A stretch of 64,000 nt of DNA from CAYFZR01 sp046760505 [NCBI: Candidatus Hydrothermarchaeota archaeon] (GTDB taxonomy: Archaea; CAYFZR01). The stretch is from contig JBHIEG010000008.1 in assembly GCA_046760505.1 (NCBI GenBank), positions 12,200-76,199 on the forward strand, in the 5' to 3' direction. Made by a program: the position numbers and the translations under genes. Position 1 is the first letter of the stretch. Each line of letters opens with the position of its first letter. The notes beneath the pieces are model-generated. The model did no database searches. It was not told where the DNA came from and saw only the letters and a program-made list of their open reading frames with translations. Shown here one piece after another: positions 29,245 to 37,372 of this stretch.

Positions 29245-29833
29245 CTCCTATTTTTCTTCCGTATTCGATTCCTGCTTTGACTGTTTTGAACAATTTTTCC
29301 CCAAAATCTCCGTAGCTTTCCAATAGAACCTTACTGATTGTTTCTTCATTGATAGATGGGAGAGAAAGAGAAACAGCCATGCCGAACAAGAACATGTTTC
29401 GAACCTTCGGTATATCCTCAATGTCTTTCATTGCCTCGTTTGTATCCACAAGAACAAGTCTAATCTTTTTTTTCTTGGCCTCATCTTTCACATCATTGAG
29501 CCAGTACTTCGATATTGGCGATGATGTATCTATAATTGCACAGCCACCCTCCGTCATCTCCTGAATGGAGTAGGCAGGTCTCCCGACGGGATCAATCATT
29601 ATCAGGGTTTCTGCACCCTCGGTTCTTTCAGTTGTGGCAATGGAAAACTTTTCCTCTCCAGTACCAAGAAACGGGGGAATCAACAATTTTCTCCCTACGG
29701 CTCCACCAGATTGAGGTTGAATTCTTCCAACAAGTTCATATCCTTCTTCTGCCATGACTTTAGCCATTATTTGAGTTATGTGAGTAAAACCACTTCCTTT
29801 GCTTCCAATTACAACTATATCTTTCCTTGACAT
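29234..29833 (-). CDS. 2-oxoacid:acceptor oxidoreductase gamma-type subunit
   Basis: The 199-residue protein fits the POR gamma/IorB domain: GSKGSGFTHITQIMAKVMAEEGYE at the N-terminus, then GRIQPQSGGAVGRKLLIPP and GAETLIMIDPVG. In 2-oxoacid oxidoreductases this domain helps bind CoA or contacts the ThDP subunits. It is last in a four-gene set with an HdrD-like protein and a split ThDP enzyme. The ATG follows GGAAGTGATGGT. IorB of indolepyruvate oxidoreductase is the nearest known role, and the adjacent trp operon fits, but the substrate is not shown. Confidence 0.85.
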   Translation of the reverse strand: MSRKDIVVIGSKGSGFTHITQIMAKVMAEEGYELVGRIQPQSGGAVGRKLLIPPFLGTGEEKFSIATTERTEGAETLIMIDPVGRPAYSIQEMTEGGCAIIDTSSPISKYWLNDVKDEAKKKKIRLVLVDTNEAMKDIEDIPKVRNMFLFGMAVSLSLPSINEETISKVLLESYGDFGEKLFKTVKAGIEYGRKIGEKC

Positions 29834-29837
29834 ACCA

Positions 29838-30977
29838 TCACTTCCTCAGCACCGTTGGTAAAGCAGTCTCCACAATTTCAGGCAGTGTGATAACATCCAT
29901 TTCAACTTGAGCCTCTTTCACTCCATCTCTTAGATTCTTTTTGCAGAGTGGACAGGTGGTAACTATTGTAGTGGCATCAGTCTTCTTTGCCTGCATCACC
30001 CTAAGCCATGCAAGCCCCTTCATAGCCTCTCTCCGATGCAGTCTTAGAGATCCACCACAGCACCTTGTAAACCTCCCTTTTCTCAGCATTTCTTTCAGTC
30101 TCAATTTAGGTATTTTCCTAAGTACTTTCCTTGGTTCTTCAATTACCTTTAAAGGTCCGGTGACCAAGTGGCAGGAGTCATGATAAGTTACAAGCCTATC
30201 CACGGGATTCTTAAACTCGAATACATTTTCCTCTAGGGCTCTAGCCATGATCTCAGAGTAGTGGAAGACCTCATAACTGGCGTCTCCTACTATGTACCCG
30301 TAGTCATGATCGAGGACCAAGTAACAGGTGGGACATAGAGTAACCACGAAATCAGGCTCATACTTCTCAAGATTTTCCACATTCTTTTTTGCCATTTCAT
30401 CCACATCATTGTCGTGCACCCCGGCTCTTATCAAGATGGAGGTGCAACATGCTTCATCTTTAAATGCTTCCACATCCAAACCTATCATTTTCATTGTCTT
30501 GAGAGCAGCGATAGAAGAGTCAATGTCTTCGTAACTCATTACACAACCAGTAAATAGTAATCCCTTTCCGAAAAGATCTTTGCATGCAGAAGTAGATTCC
30601 AAGTCTACTTTTACCTTTTTTACCCAGTCCAGTCTCTTCTCCCTGTCGAAACCATATTTCTTCGGGTACGGATTTCCTCTTTCCATGAGATCATTCTTTA
30701 TTTCCAGGAGTCTTGGAATCGGTTTGTAAGTTCTTACGTCTTCAATCAGAGGAAATCCCGCGATTGCATAGGGGCATGAAACTTCACACGAATTGCAGTT
30801 CATGCAGTAGGTTATCACTTCGTTCGCCTTCTCGTATTCGCCTATTCGCATATAGGTGTGCATGAGTCTCTTTGGTATGTCCACTGGACAGCGAACCTGG
30901 CACATGGTGCATCCCACGCACTTTTTATGATATTCCATGATCTGCTCTGGAGTAAGGATTCTGCCTATGATGCTCAT
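29838..30977 (-). CDS. HdrD/GlpC-like iron-sulfur protein
   Basis: The 379-residue protein starts with two [4Fe-4S] motifs, CVGCTMCQVRCP (about 21-32) and CMNCNSCEVSCP (about 58-69). Two CCG domains follow: LFTGCVMSYEDI with EACCTSILIRAG and LCPTCYLVLDHD, then YHDSCHLVTG with RCCGGSLRLHR and CPLCKKNL. This is the HdrD/GlpC layout, which in HdrD binds a disulfide-reducing FeS centre. It sits between the gamma subunit and the ThDP subunits, overlapping the latter by four bases, so it probably takes electrons from the 2-oxoacid oxidation in place of the usual ferredoxin-like delta domain. Confidence 0.88.
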   Translation of the reverse strand: MSIIGRILTPEQIMEYHKKCVGCTMCQVRCPVDIPKRLMHTYMRIGEYEKANEVITYCMNCNSCEVSCPYAIAGFPLIEDVRTYKPIPRLLEIKNDLMERGNPYPKKYGFDREKRLDWVKKVKVDLESTSACKDLFGKGLLFTGCVMSYEDIDSSIAALKTMKMIGLDVEAFKDEACCTSILIRAGVHDNDVDEMAKKNVENLEKYEPDFVVTLCPTCYLVLDHDYGYIVGDASYEVFHYSEIMARALEENVFEFKNPVDRLVTYHDSCHLVTGPLKVIEEPRKVLRKIPKLRLKEMLRKGRFTRCCGGSLRLHRREAMKGLAWLRVMQAKKTDATTIVTTCPLCKKNLRDGVKEAQVEMDVITLPEIVETALPTVLRK

Positions 30978-31999
30978 ATCACATCCACCTCTAGGAGTTT
31001 GGCGTTAATCTCTTGGAGCGCTCTTTTGGCGCTTCCAACCAGGGGCACATCAGCCATCTCTATGCTTGCTGCCAATGGATCCAAGTTGATAGATATCAGG
31101 CACTCTGTCTCAAATTTAACCGCAAAAAGGTCCCAAGACATTCCAACCATAAAGGTCACCTCTGCCTCTACAAAAACCCCTGAACTCAGCCCGGTAGATA
31201 TAAAACCCTCTGTTTCTGGAAATTCTGATGCATGTCTAGTGCAGTAAAGACCCACTTCCTTGTTATATTTCTCTTTTAGTATCCTCGCCAGTTCTCTTAC
31301 CTCTGTAACTGATTCTTCTCCTAGAACGGATGGCCACCCCGGTAACCCTCTGCGCGCTCTTTCAGCGCCCACTACTCCTTTACCGATGATTATCGCGACG
31401 CTATCAGCCATCTTTAAGTATTCTACCGCCTCTTCGATCCTAGAGGGATCCACATCTCCGGGAACAAAAGGTCGATCCCCTATAACGTTCAAATCTAGAC
31501 TAGTTGCTCCCTGCATTGCTAGGTCTTCTGTTATGATTACCGCTACCAGCCTATGTTTGATGATGGTATCCTCAAACGCCTTTTTGATACTGCCAGATAA
31601 TTCAGCAATGCTTCTTGGAACATAAGTGATAACTCCAGATTCCTTTAACACAGTTGGCAGAGAAGCGGTGCACACATAAGATCCTCTCCCGTCTATATCA
31701 AGTCCAACGATAATCACCCCGGGAGTGCCTACCTCTTCTGTTATCAACTGATAAGCCACGTTAACCCCTTTGTCCTTGATAACAGCACAGCCTTTTTTCC
31801 CACACTGACCTGCTCCAATAATTATGCCAACCGCGTCCGCTTCATTAGAAACAAACAGAACAGGAACGTCAGGTCCTAAGGCTCCATCCATTATCGCATT
31901 TTGAGCGGAATTTAATGGATATCCAGGTAGAAGCGTTACCACATCAGGCTTTATCTCCTTTAAGGTATCCACAATTATGTCGTTTCCAACTTTAAACAT
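30974..31999 (-). CDS. ThDP enzyme subunit, PYR plus central domain
   Basis: The 341-residue protein has an N-terminal pyrimidine-binding domain (about 1-165; LLPGYPLNSAQ, VSNEADAVGIIIGAG with the ThDP-activating Glu, DKGVNVAY) and a second domain (about 190-335; DSVAIIIGKGVVGAERA, EAEVTFMVGMSWD, ISINLDPLAASI, DVPLVGSAKRAL). The second domain resembles the central domain of acetolactate synthase-type enzymes, which IOR alpha subunits lack. The diphosphate-binding half is in the neighbouring gene. Together they form a complete but split ThDP enzyme. The ATG follows GAGGAATGTT. Confidence 0.82.
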   Translation of the reverse strand: MFKVGNDIIVDTLKEIKPDVVTLLPGYPLNSAQNAIMDGALGPDVPVLFVSNEADAVGIIIGAGQCGKKGCAVIKDKGVNVAYQLITEEVGTPGVIIVGLDIDGRGSYVCTASLPTVLKESGVITYVPRSIAELSGSIKKAFEDTIIKHRLVAVIITEDLAMQGATSLDLNVIGDRPFVPGDVDPSRIEEAVEYLKMADSVAIIIGKGVVGAERARRGLPGWPSVLGEESVTEVRELARILKEKYNKEVGLYCTRHASEFPETEGFISTGLSSGVFVEAEVTFMVGMSWDLFAVKFETECLISINLDPLAASIEMADVPLVGSAKRALQEINAKLLEVDVI

Positions 32000-32011
32000 A
32001 ACATTCCTCCA

Positions 32012-32539
32012 TTATAGCGAAAGACAATTTGCAATGATTAATTTCGTTCCCGGGATCTCTTTTGCATCTTTACATGCTTTTTCTAGTTCTTTATGGTCAT
32101 ATACTGCCCTACAGTAAGGTAAATTTAGTGCTTTTCCCAATGCTTCGTAGTTTATTCCTAAAGATGTTGGAGTTATCCGTTGTCCTCCAGTCATGCTCCA
32201 AGAAGAATCGTTTAATACAATTACGGTTAATCTTTTGACTTTATCCGGATTCATGGCAGCGGTGATCAAAGAATTGAAGTGTAATCCAAAGCCACCATCG
32301 CCAACTATACAAAATATTTCCCCTTTAAAATTGTCATTAACTAAACTGTGACCCATTGCCACAGAAAGAGAGCCGCCAAGAGCTCCAGAACCACCGATGT
32401 ATTGTCTTTTGGGTATCCCACACATCAAAGATGCTATTGTATTGTCGCCAAGATCTACACAAACCCCGTCTTCATGATCCATCGCCTCAACCAATCCGAC
32501 GAGGATATCGGGCATTTTTTGAAGTTTCTTTGCTTGCAT
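32012..32539 (-). CDS. ThDP enzyme subunit, diphosphate-binding (C-terminal) domain
   Basis: The 175-residue protein is a stand-alone ThDP diphosphate-binding domain. The magnesium motif is IVGDGGFGLHFNSL, followed about 25 residues on by VIVLNDSSWSMTGGQ, and GGSGALGGSLSVAMG precedes it. It lacks any FeS motif. It is the first gene of the four-gene operon, with AAGGGGGG before its ATG. Its partner is the PYR-domain protein downstream. Sulfopyruvate decarboxylase ComDE is split in a similar way, so that is an alternative relative, but the POR gamma partner argues for an oxidoreductase. Confidence 0.82.
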   Translation of the reverse strand: MQAKKLQKMPDILVGLVEAMDHEDGVCVDLGDNTIASLMCGIPKRQYIGGSGALGGSLSVAMGHSLVNDNFKGEIFCIVGDGGFGLHFNSLITAAMNPDKVKRLTVIVLNDSSWSMTGGQRITPTSLGINYEALGKALNLPYCRAVYDHKELEKACKDAKEIPGTKLIIANCLSL

Positions 32540-32633
32540 ACATTCCCCCCCTTTGAAGAATGTAACTAAGACTTGGTGATGAAATAAAAAGATTTTCCAA
32601 AAGCCTTATATTCCCATACACCAATCTCGACTC

Positions 32634-32972
32634 ATGGAATGGATCCCGAAGTGGCTGGCAGATGTTTACCTAAAGTTATTCTCAGTATTCGGAACCGAAG
32701 AGTTCTCTACTCAGCTTGCAAAACATCTATTCGAAGATGATCAGGTATTTTTAAAGGCTCTTTCCGAACTGAAAATGAAGGGGTGGATAACACGGGTGAA
32801 AAAAGGGAGATACAAACTGATTGATTTAAAAGAGCTGGTATTTCAAATAACTCCAGAATTATCCATCGAAAACGTGGAAGAAAAGGTCAGAGAACGAAAG
32901 AAAATATCCAATGAATATATGATAAATCTATCATTTGAGATTCACGGGCTAGGGGGCTTGCCATGTACGTAG
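32634..32972 (+). CDS. Winged-helix protein, probable antitoxin/AbiEi-like partner
   Basis: The 112-residue protein has a winged-helix pattern (TQLAKHLFEDDQVFLKALSEL, then MKGWITRVKKGRYKLIDL) typical of the N-terminus of AbiEi-like antitoxins and archaeal transcription factors. It overlaps the nucleotidyltransferase gene by ten bases, the usual arrangement for such pairs. A TATA-like CTTATATTC stands about 25 bases before the ATG, so the message is probably leaderless. Confidence 0.7.
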   Translation: MEWIPKWLADVYLKLFSVFGTEEFSTQLAKHLFEDDQVFLKALSELKMKGWITRVKKGRYKLIDLKELVFQITPELSIENVEEKVRERKKISNEYMINLSFEIHGLGGLPCT

Positions 32973-33457
32973 AAAAAATTTTATCGATTCTAAAATTATT
33001 CAGAGAAAAGAACATAGACTATGCCCTAGTTGGAGGATTATCCGGCATAATTCACGGAAGCCCCTACACCACTCCAGAGATTGAATTCGTGATATCAACG
33101 GATCCTAGGAAAATAGAAAAGTATCTTGAAAGACTCGGCTGGAAAAAGGAAAATGATTACTATATTCATAAAACCCTGAAAATACCTCTAAAATTGTACA
33201 CAGACTATAGAGGATTTAATTTAAACAAAAACGTGAAAATAGTCAAGGCTAAGCTAAGGAATAACGAAATAAAGGTTAACTCCCCGGAAGATTATGTGAT
33301 AACTACCGCAAAAGGTGGCTCTCTTGAAGAACTTCATAGAGGTATAGCAGTTCTTATTGCAAACAAAAAATCATTGGACAGAGATTACCTGATCAGAAGA
33401 GCAGGTGAAGAAGGAGTTAAGGAAAGAATCTTGTTCATTTTGAATAAAATTTTGTAG
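32963..33457 (+). CDS. AbiEii-like nucleotidyltransferase
   Basis: The 164-residue protein has the nucleotidyltransferase core YALVGGLSGIIHGSPYTTPE, followed by IEFVISTD. In AbiEii-type and related enzymes the metal ligands are in TxDxD; here the position reads PEIEF, with glutamates in place of aspartates. NSPEDYVITTA and the final DRDYLIRRAGEEGV match the C-terminal part. It is probably the toxin of a two-gene module with the winged-helix protein, perhaps altered in activity. Confidence 0.7.
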   Translation: MYVEKILSILKLFREKNIDYALVGGLSGIIHGSPYTTPEIEFVISTDPRKIEKYLERLGWKKENDYYIHKTLKIPLKLYTDYRGFNLNKNVKIVKAKLRNNEIKVNSPEDYVITTAKGGSLEELHRGIAVLIANKKSLDRDYLIRRAGEEGVKERILFILNKIL

Positions 33458-33504
33458 GATTGATTACACTTATTTGCTTCCAGTAAATTTTGTTCTTAAC
33501 TTAA

Positions 33505-34800
33505 TTAACTTGTAACAAGAACCTTTTGAATTCGTACGTAGGGTCCTCCCTCAGAAACCATAAAACCCTTCTCAATACTAGGTCTAAACCTGCATGTATC
33601 GCCAATTGCATCTATTTTTTGAATTTCGCTAACATTTAACTGAATTCTCAAATGCTTTAAAGGAACTCTCTCTTCTCTATCAATTAAATATGCGATCTCT
33701 GGAGTGATCTCAATTCTTCCATCCGTTGTGTCGCTCATGGCTCTAACGATGCCTTCTACATAAAATTTGGATTTTGTTTCTTCGAATATCTCCTCTTCTC
33801 TCCAATCTGAAGGATTTACATAGACATTGCTTATCATTGGTCTCGGCATGCGAACAATGCCATGAGCGTTTCCTGCCTCATCAGAGGTTTTGGCGGTAAG
33901 CCTCGTATGTAATAGGTCAACCTCTCCTTCCTTAATCAGTACCTTTTTCTTTCCTCTGACTCCTTCATCGTCCCATTTAAAGGACCCATATTCGTTTTTT
34001 AAGGTGGGATCATCGATTATTTCCAATTCTTCATTTTCGAAACCAAAAAAAGATCTTCTGTAGACGTCAGCCTCTAAAAAATGGGATATTTCATGAGCCA
34101 AAGCACCTGTCACTTCGCTATCTAGAATAACATCAAATTTACCACTTACCGGCATGATTTTTGCCTTCAACGAAAAATTTATTCTTTCTATCAATTTTTC
34201 TATGATATCTTCCCATTTTCTATCTTTTACTACCTCAAAACCGCCTATTCCTCCTATTATCTTGGTTGAGTAACCCTGTTTACTCCCATTTTTTAAAATG
34301 TAAATGATAAAATCGGTTGAAGGGGTCTTTTCTCTCACATTCGTGCCCTCTGAGGTGATAAGATGAGAATCTATGCATCTGTGAGAAAGAATTAACTCAG
34401 TGCGAAAATCGCCTGAGAGTTTGTCTCTTATATTACCCTCAATTCCTCTCAGAAAATCGATGGATTCCTCTACGTTAAACTTGATTTTCTGTGGATGTGT
34501 GTAACTTCCCTCCTCAGGCTGTACGGGAATTAATTCCGTAACTTTTTTAATTTCGTTTGCCTGCTTTAATGCAATCCTAGAAACCTTCTTTATGTTCTCT
34601 ACATCGAGTTTGTCTGTACTGGCGATGCTATAGCCATTTTTTAAGGCTCTCAACACTGCTTTCTCAAAATATGATTCGTTGAAATCAAATGATTCGTTTC
34701 TAAGTGATACTTCGACTTCTCTTTGTTTCAAAATTCTGATATCCGCATACTTTGCCTGGGACATGTCCTCTAATACGCCTAATATATCTCTCTCTTCCAT
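33505..34800 (-). CDS. TldD/PmbA-family protease
   Basis: The protein of about 431 residues fits the TldD/TldE family along its length. The active-site segment reads GALAHEISHFLEADV, a HExxH with EAD following, whereas the family usually has HExxxH. The C-terminal Cys in IGDTCRFRP, which can ligate the metal, is present. TldD/E proteins cleave modified or unfolded peptides. The ATG at 34800 is used because a TATA-like AAATATTTATTC lies about 40 bases upstream; the TTG at 34821 is possible. No second family member is nearby, so it may act alone. Confidence 0.8.
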   Translation of the reverse strand: MEERDILGVLEDMSQAKYADIRILKQREVEVSLRNESFDFNESYFEKAVLRALKNGYSIASTDKLDVENIKKVSRIALKQANEIKKVTELIPVQPEEGSYTHPQKIKFNVEESIDFLRGIEGNIRDKLSGDFRTELILSHRCIDSHLITSEGTNVREKTPSTDFIIYILKNGSKQGYSTKIIGGIGGFEVVKDRKWEDIIEKLIERINFSLKAKIMPVSGKFDVILDSEVTGALAHEISHFLEADVYRRSFFGFENEELEIIDDPTLKNEYGSFKWDDEGVRGKKKVLIKEGEVDLLHTRLTAKTSDEAGNAHGIVRMPRPMISNVYVNPSDWREEEIFEETKSKFYVEGIVRAMSDTTDGRIEITPEIAYLIDREERVPLKHLRIQLNVSEIQKIDAIGDTCRFRPSIEKGFMVSEGGPYVRIQKVLVTS

Positions 34801-34889
34801 ATTCCAATTTATTATAAGCAAAGAATAAATATTTGCTCAGACGAAAGTTACTAACAATTCAGAAATAAGGATAGAAAGGAGAGATTGGG

Positions 34890-35450
34890 ATGAAACCCTT
34901 TTCAATAAAAATGAATTTAGAAAATGGAAATTTAGAAGAATACAGAAAAAAAATCGTTAGAAGATTAAGCGACATGAAAGGGTTTTACATTGATCAAGAG
35001 AAGGAAAAAAGAGAACTTTCAAAAGATCCTGTAATATACGAAGTTTACGAAGTTTCAACTCCTAGCGAGGCGGGTCAGCTTTCTTATGGGGTTACAATAC
35101 TCTATCCTGGTAAAATAGGAGAGGAGTACTATATGACCAAGGGACACTTTCACGAGAAGGAAAGCACAGGTGAAATTTACATAGGTATTTCAGGAAGCGG
35201 AATTTTGTTGATGGAAACAAAAGATGGAGATCATCACTTCATTGAAATGAGGAGAGGAACAATAGCCTATGTTCCTCCTAACTGGGCACACAGGTCAATA
35301 AACACAGGGAAGGAGATGCTCACTTTTCTAGCCATCTATCCTTCAGATGCTGGTCACGATTACGGTACCATCGAAAAAAAAGGATTTAGGAAGGTAGTTA
35401 TTGAGGTAGACGGAAAAGCAAAGATAATGGACAACCCAAGATACCAGTGA
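34890..35450 (+). CDS. pgi: Glucose-6-phosphate isomerase, archaeal cupin type
   Basis: The 186-residue cupin enzyme interconverts glucose-6-phosphate and fructose-6-phosphate. Metal ligands are in GHFHEKESTGEIYIGISGSG and PPNWAHRSINTG, and TPSEAGQLSYGVTILYPG precedes them. The length and motifs match the euryarchaeal cPGI family (TPI-independent of the bacterial PGI fold). The ATG follows GGAAAGGAGAGA. It fits gluconeogenesis with PpsA and glycogen synthase. Confidence 0.95.
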   Translation: MKPFSIKMNLENGNLEEYRKKIVRRLSDMKGFYIDQEKEKRELSKDPVIYEVYEVSTPSEAGQLSYGVTILYPGKIGEEYYMTKGHFHEKESTGEIYIGISGSGILLMETKDGDHHFIEMRRGTIAYVPPNWAHRSINTGKEMLTFLAIYPSDAGHDYGTIEKKGFRKVVIEVDGKAKIMDNPRYQ

Positions 35451-35461
35451 GTTTATATACA

Positions 35462-35812
35462 CTAGCATGTGAGATGAAGAGCGGCAACTACTTTCTTTGA
35501 TTTTGAAAGATCGTTGAAAATTTTGCATGCCTTTTCGGTTCTTTCTTTAATTAGTTCAATCCCCTTATTTTTTAAGTAATCCTCGACTTCCGGCAAAACT
35601 TTCATTACTCCAGAATGTCCGGTACCAACTATCAAAACATCTGGCTTTTCGCTTAAAGCCTCTTCTAAATCTTCTATTGATAATTGGTGACCAGATTTTC
35701 TCCACCAATTATCCAGAATTCTGTCTCCGAGAATGATTACATCTCTAGTATAACTTCTTCCTTTAATTATAATTTTACCAAATTCGTATGAATCGATCAT
35801 TTTTTCTAACAT
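35462..35812 (-). CDS. COG1504/MTH938-like protein
   Basis: The 116-residue protein matches the DUF498/MTH938 family (related to mitochondrial NDUFAF3). It contains SYEFGKIIIKGRSYTRDVII, NWWRKSGHQL, PDVLIVGTGHSGVMKV and KKVVAALHLTC. The fold is a small alpha/beta ligand-binding domain of unknown function. It is the last gene of a run with DUF473, PAC2, UPF0146 and ppsA. A second in-frame ATG at 35800 could be the start. Confidence 0.85.
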   Translation of the reverse strand: MLEKMIDSYEFGKIIIKGRSYTRDVIILGDRILDNWWRKSGHQLSIEDLEEALSEKPDVLIVGTGHSGVMKVLPEVEDYLKNKGIELIKERTEKACKIFNDLSKSKKVVAALHLTC

Positions 35813-35818
35813 AGGGAT

Positions 35819-36205
35819 TTATCCGGCTCGATAGTGTTCTATTCTCTCTCTCACCTGAACAATTAACTCCCTTCCAAAACCGCGATCCTCAATTCCTATT
35901 ACTCGACCGTTTCCCATGATCTCTAATTGCACCCTGCCCACAATTGTTTCGCACTCTTCATATATGTCGTACTGAATGATTCTCTGCACGCTCAATTGTT
36001 TGGATCTAACCCTTGCGATATATCCCTCGTCACCTCTCTTGAGATCTTCCTTAGATTTGGCTGTTATGAACAGGAGGTCTCCTACATTTATATCCATCAA
36101 AGCGTTTAGATTATGAATACTCTTTATTTCCAGCGTTCTGATTCTATCGTGCAACAGGTCTCGAAGAACTTTTGGAGAAATAGAGGTCAAAGCATAAATT
36201 TTCAT
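35819..36205 (-). CDS. DUF473 family protein
   Basis: The 128-residue protein matches the archaeal DUF473 family: YALTSISPKVLRDLL, RTLEIKSIHNLNALMDINVGD, GDEGYIARVRSKQLSVQRIIQYD. The predicted beta-rich core suggests nucleic-acid or small-ligand binding, but no function is established. The ATG follows GAGGTGATCCT, nine bases after the PAC2 stop. Confidence 0.8.
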   Translation of the reverse strand: MKIYALTSISPKVLRDLLHDRIRTLEIKSIHNLNALMDINVGDLLFITAKSKEDLKRGDEGYIARVRSKQLSVQRIIQYDIYEECETIVGRVQLEIMGNGRVIGIEDRGFGRELIVQVRERIEHYRAG

Positions 36206-36214
36206 AGGATCACC

Positions 36215-36934
36215 TCACAAATACATCACTGACGGTGGTCTCTCCCTTTCCTCAGCTGTTTTCATTTGCTGACTTAGATTGTGCATGTATTCTTCGAATT
36301 TCTCGGCTTCTTCAAGAAGGGGTTCCGTTCTTATTTCTAAACCAAGTAGTCTGTTCAAAGCTTTTACCATTTCTGCTGCTGATCTCGGATCAGGTGCTAC
36401 ACCTTCCGTCTCAGACAATATGCACACAGAAAAGAGATTTTTGTTATAGCAATCCAATAATATTTGTCCCGAAATTCCCGTTATGCCCCCTCGTTCCATT
36501 AAGGGTATATTTGTTTTTTTAAGTATTTCTAAACTGTCTGAAGTTCCTGCAACACCAAATACATTTCTTTCTTCTTTTCTACCGGCAGCTATTCCGGCCA
36601 GAGTTACAACCAGTTTTGGATTGTACTGAGAAATCCAATCGACTATTGAACTTGATGTATCAAATACTGCTTGGGGAGGTATAAATATGTCAGAATACAG
36701 TATAAAAAGATCCTCGGAGGCGTAAATGCGAACCGGAGGTCTAACGATACCTTTCTCCAGAACAGCAATCGGAGCAAAGTGTGGGGATTTTACATACGCC
36801 ACATATTCCATATTTAGTTCATTTATTATGTGATATGCTGCAATACTCCCTACCAAGCCTACTCCTGGGAAACCCTCTACTACGGTTGGTTCTTTGACGT
36901 AGAACTCGGCTACCTCCACTACCTTGGTTTCCAT
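36215..36934 (-). CDS. Proteasome assembly chaperone (PAC2) family protein
   Basis: The 239-residue protein belongs to the PAC2/COG2047 family, with TVVEGFPGVGLVGSIAAYHI at the N-terminus, VVTLAGIAAGRKEERNVFG in the middle and GISGQILLDCYN later. The last 35 residues are helical and acidic. The family is related to eukaryotic PAC2 and possibly helps assemble the archaeal 20S proteasome. The ATG follows CGAGGTGTTACC. Confidence 0.9.
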   Translation of the reverse strand: METKVVEVAEFYVKEPTVVEGFPGVGLVGSIAAYHIINELNMEYVAYVKSPHFAPIAVLEKGIVRPPVRIYASEDLFILYSDIFIPPQAVFDTSSSIVDWISQYNPKLVVTLAGIAAGRKEERNVFGVAGTSDSLEILKKTNIPLMERGGITGISGQILLDCYNKNLFSVCILSETEGVAPDPRSAAEMVKALNRLLGLEIRTEPLLEEAEKFEEYMHNLSQQMKTAEERERPPSVMYL

Positions 36935-36980
36935 GGTAACACCTCGTTTAGATTTTATTAAAAAATAAAATGTATGTGAT

Positions 36981-37364
36981 TTATAAAGATCTCGATCTCC
37001 TAAATTTTTTCAGGTAAAAATAGGATCCCTTGTAATTTATTAATTCTCCTTGACAGTATTCTCCAGAGATCGGTCTTATAAGCATATCTGCACGTACTTT
37101 TTTCGCAACATTCTCGATGTATGGTACTAACTCCATTGGCGGTCTTATCGAATAAATTAATTCTGAACCTTCGTATATACTCAAATCTGGCTCAATTATG
37201 TTGTCTATTATAACATCAAAATCTTCACTCACCGCATTGATATCCGTGGCAACTACCCTTAAACCCCGCTCCCTTAAAGATCTGGCTATTTTTGTATAGT
37301 TTCCCAGTCCTACCTCAACTACCTTGGTATAATTTTCGGAAATATAATCTATGATTCCTTTCAT
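36981..37364 (-). CDS. UPF0146 family protein
   Basis: The 127-residue protein fits UPF0146, a small Rossmann-like family of archaea: TKVVEVGLGNYTKIARSL, VVATDINAV, and IYSIRPPMELVPYIE. The VEVGxGxxxxxA pattern is like an AdoMet-binding loop, so a methyltransferase-like role has been considered. It starts nine bases after the ppsA stop with AAAGGTAA upstream. Confidence 0.88.
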   Translation of the reverse strand: MKGIIDYISENYTKVVEVGLGNYTKIARSLRERGLRVVATDINAVSEDFDVIIDNIIEPDLSIYEGSELIYSIRPPMELVPYIENVAKKVRADMLIRPISGEYCQGELINYKGSYFYLKKFRRSRSL

Positions 37365-37372
37365 ATTGAGAT

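Noticed and set aside
35450-35470. TATACACTAG-like sequence after pgi, similar to the aro/trp palindrome
   Set aside because: Only the left half matches; it lies at gene ends, so probably chance.
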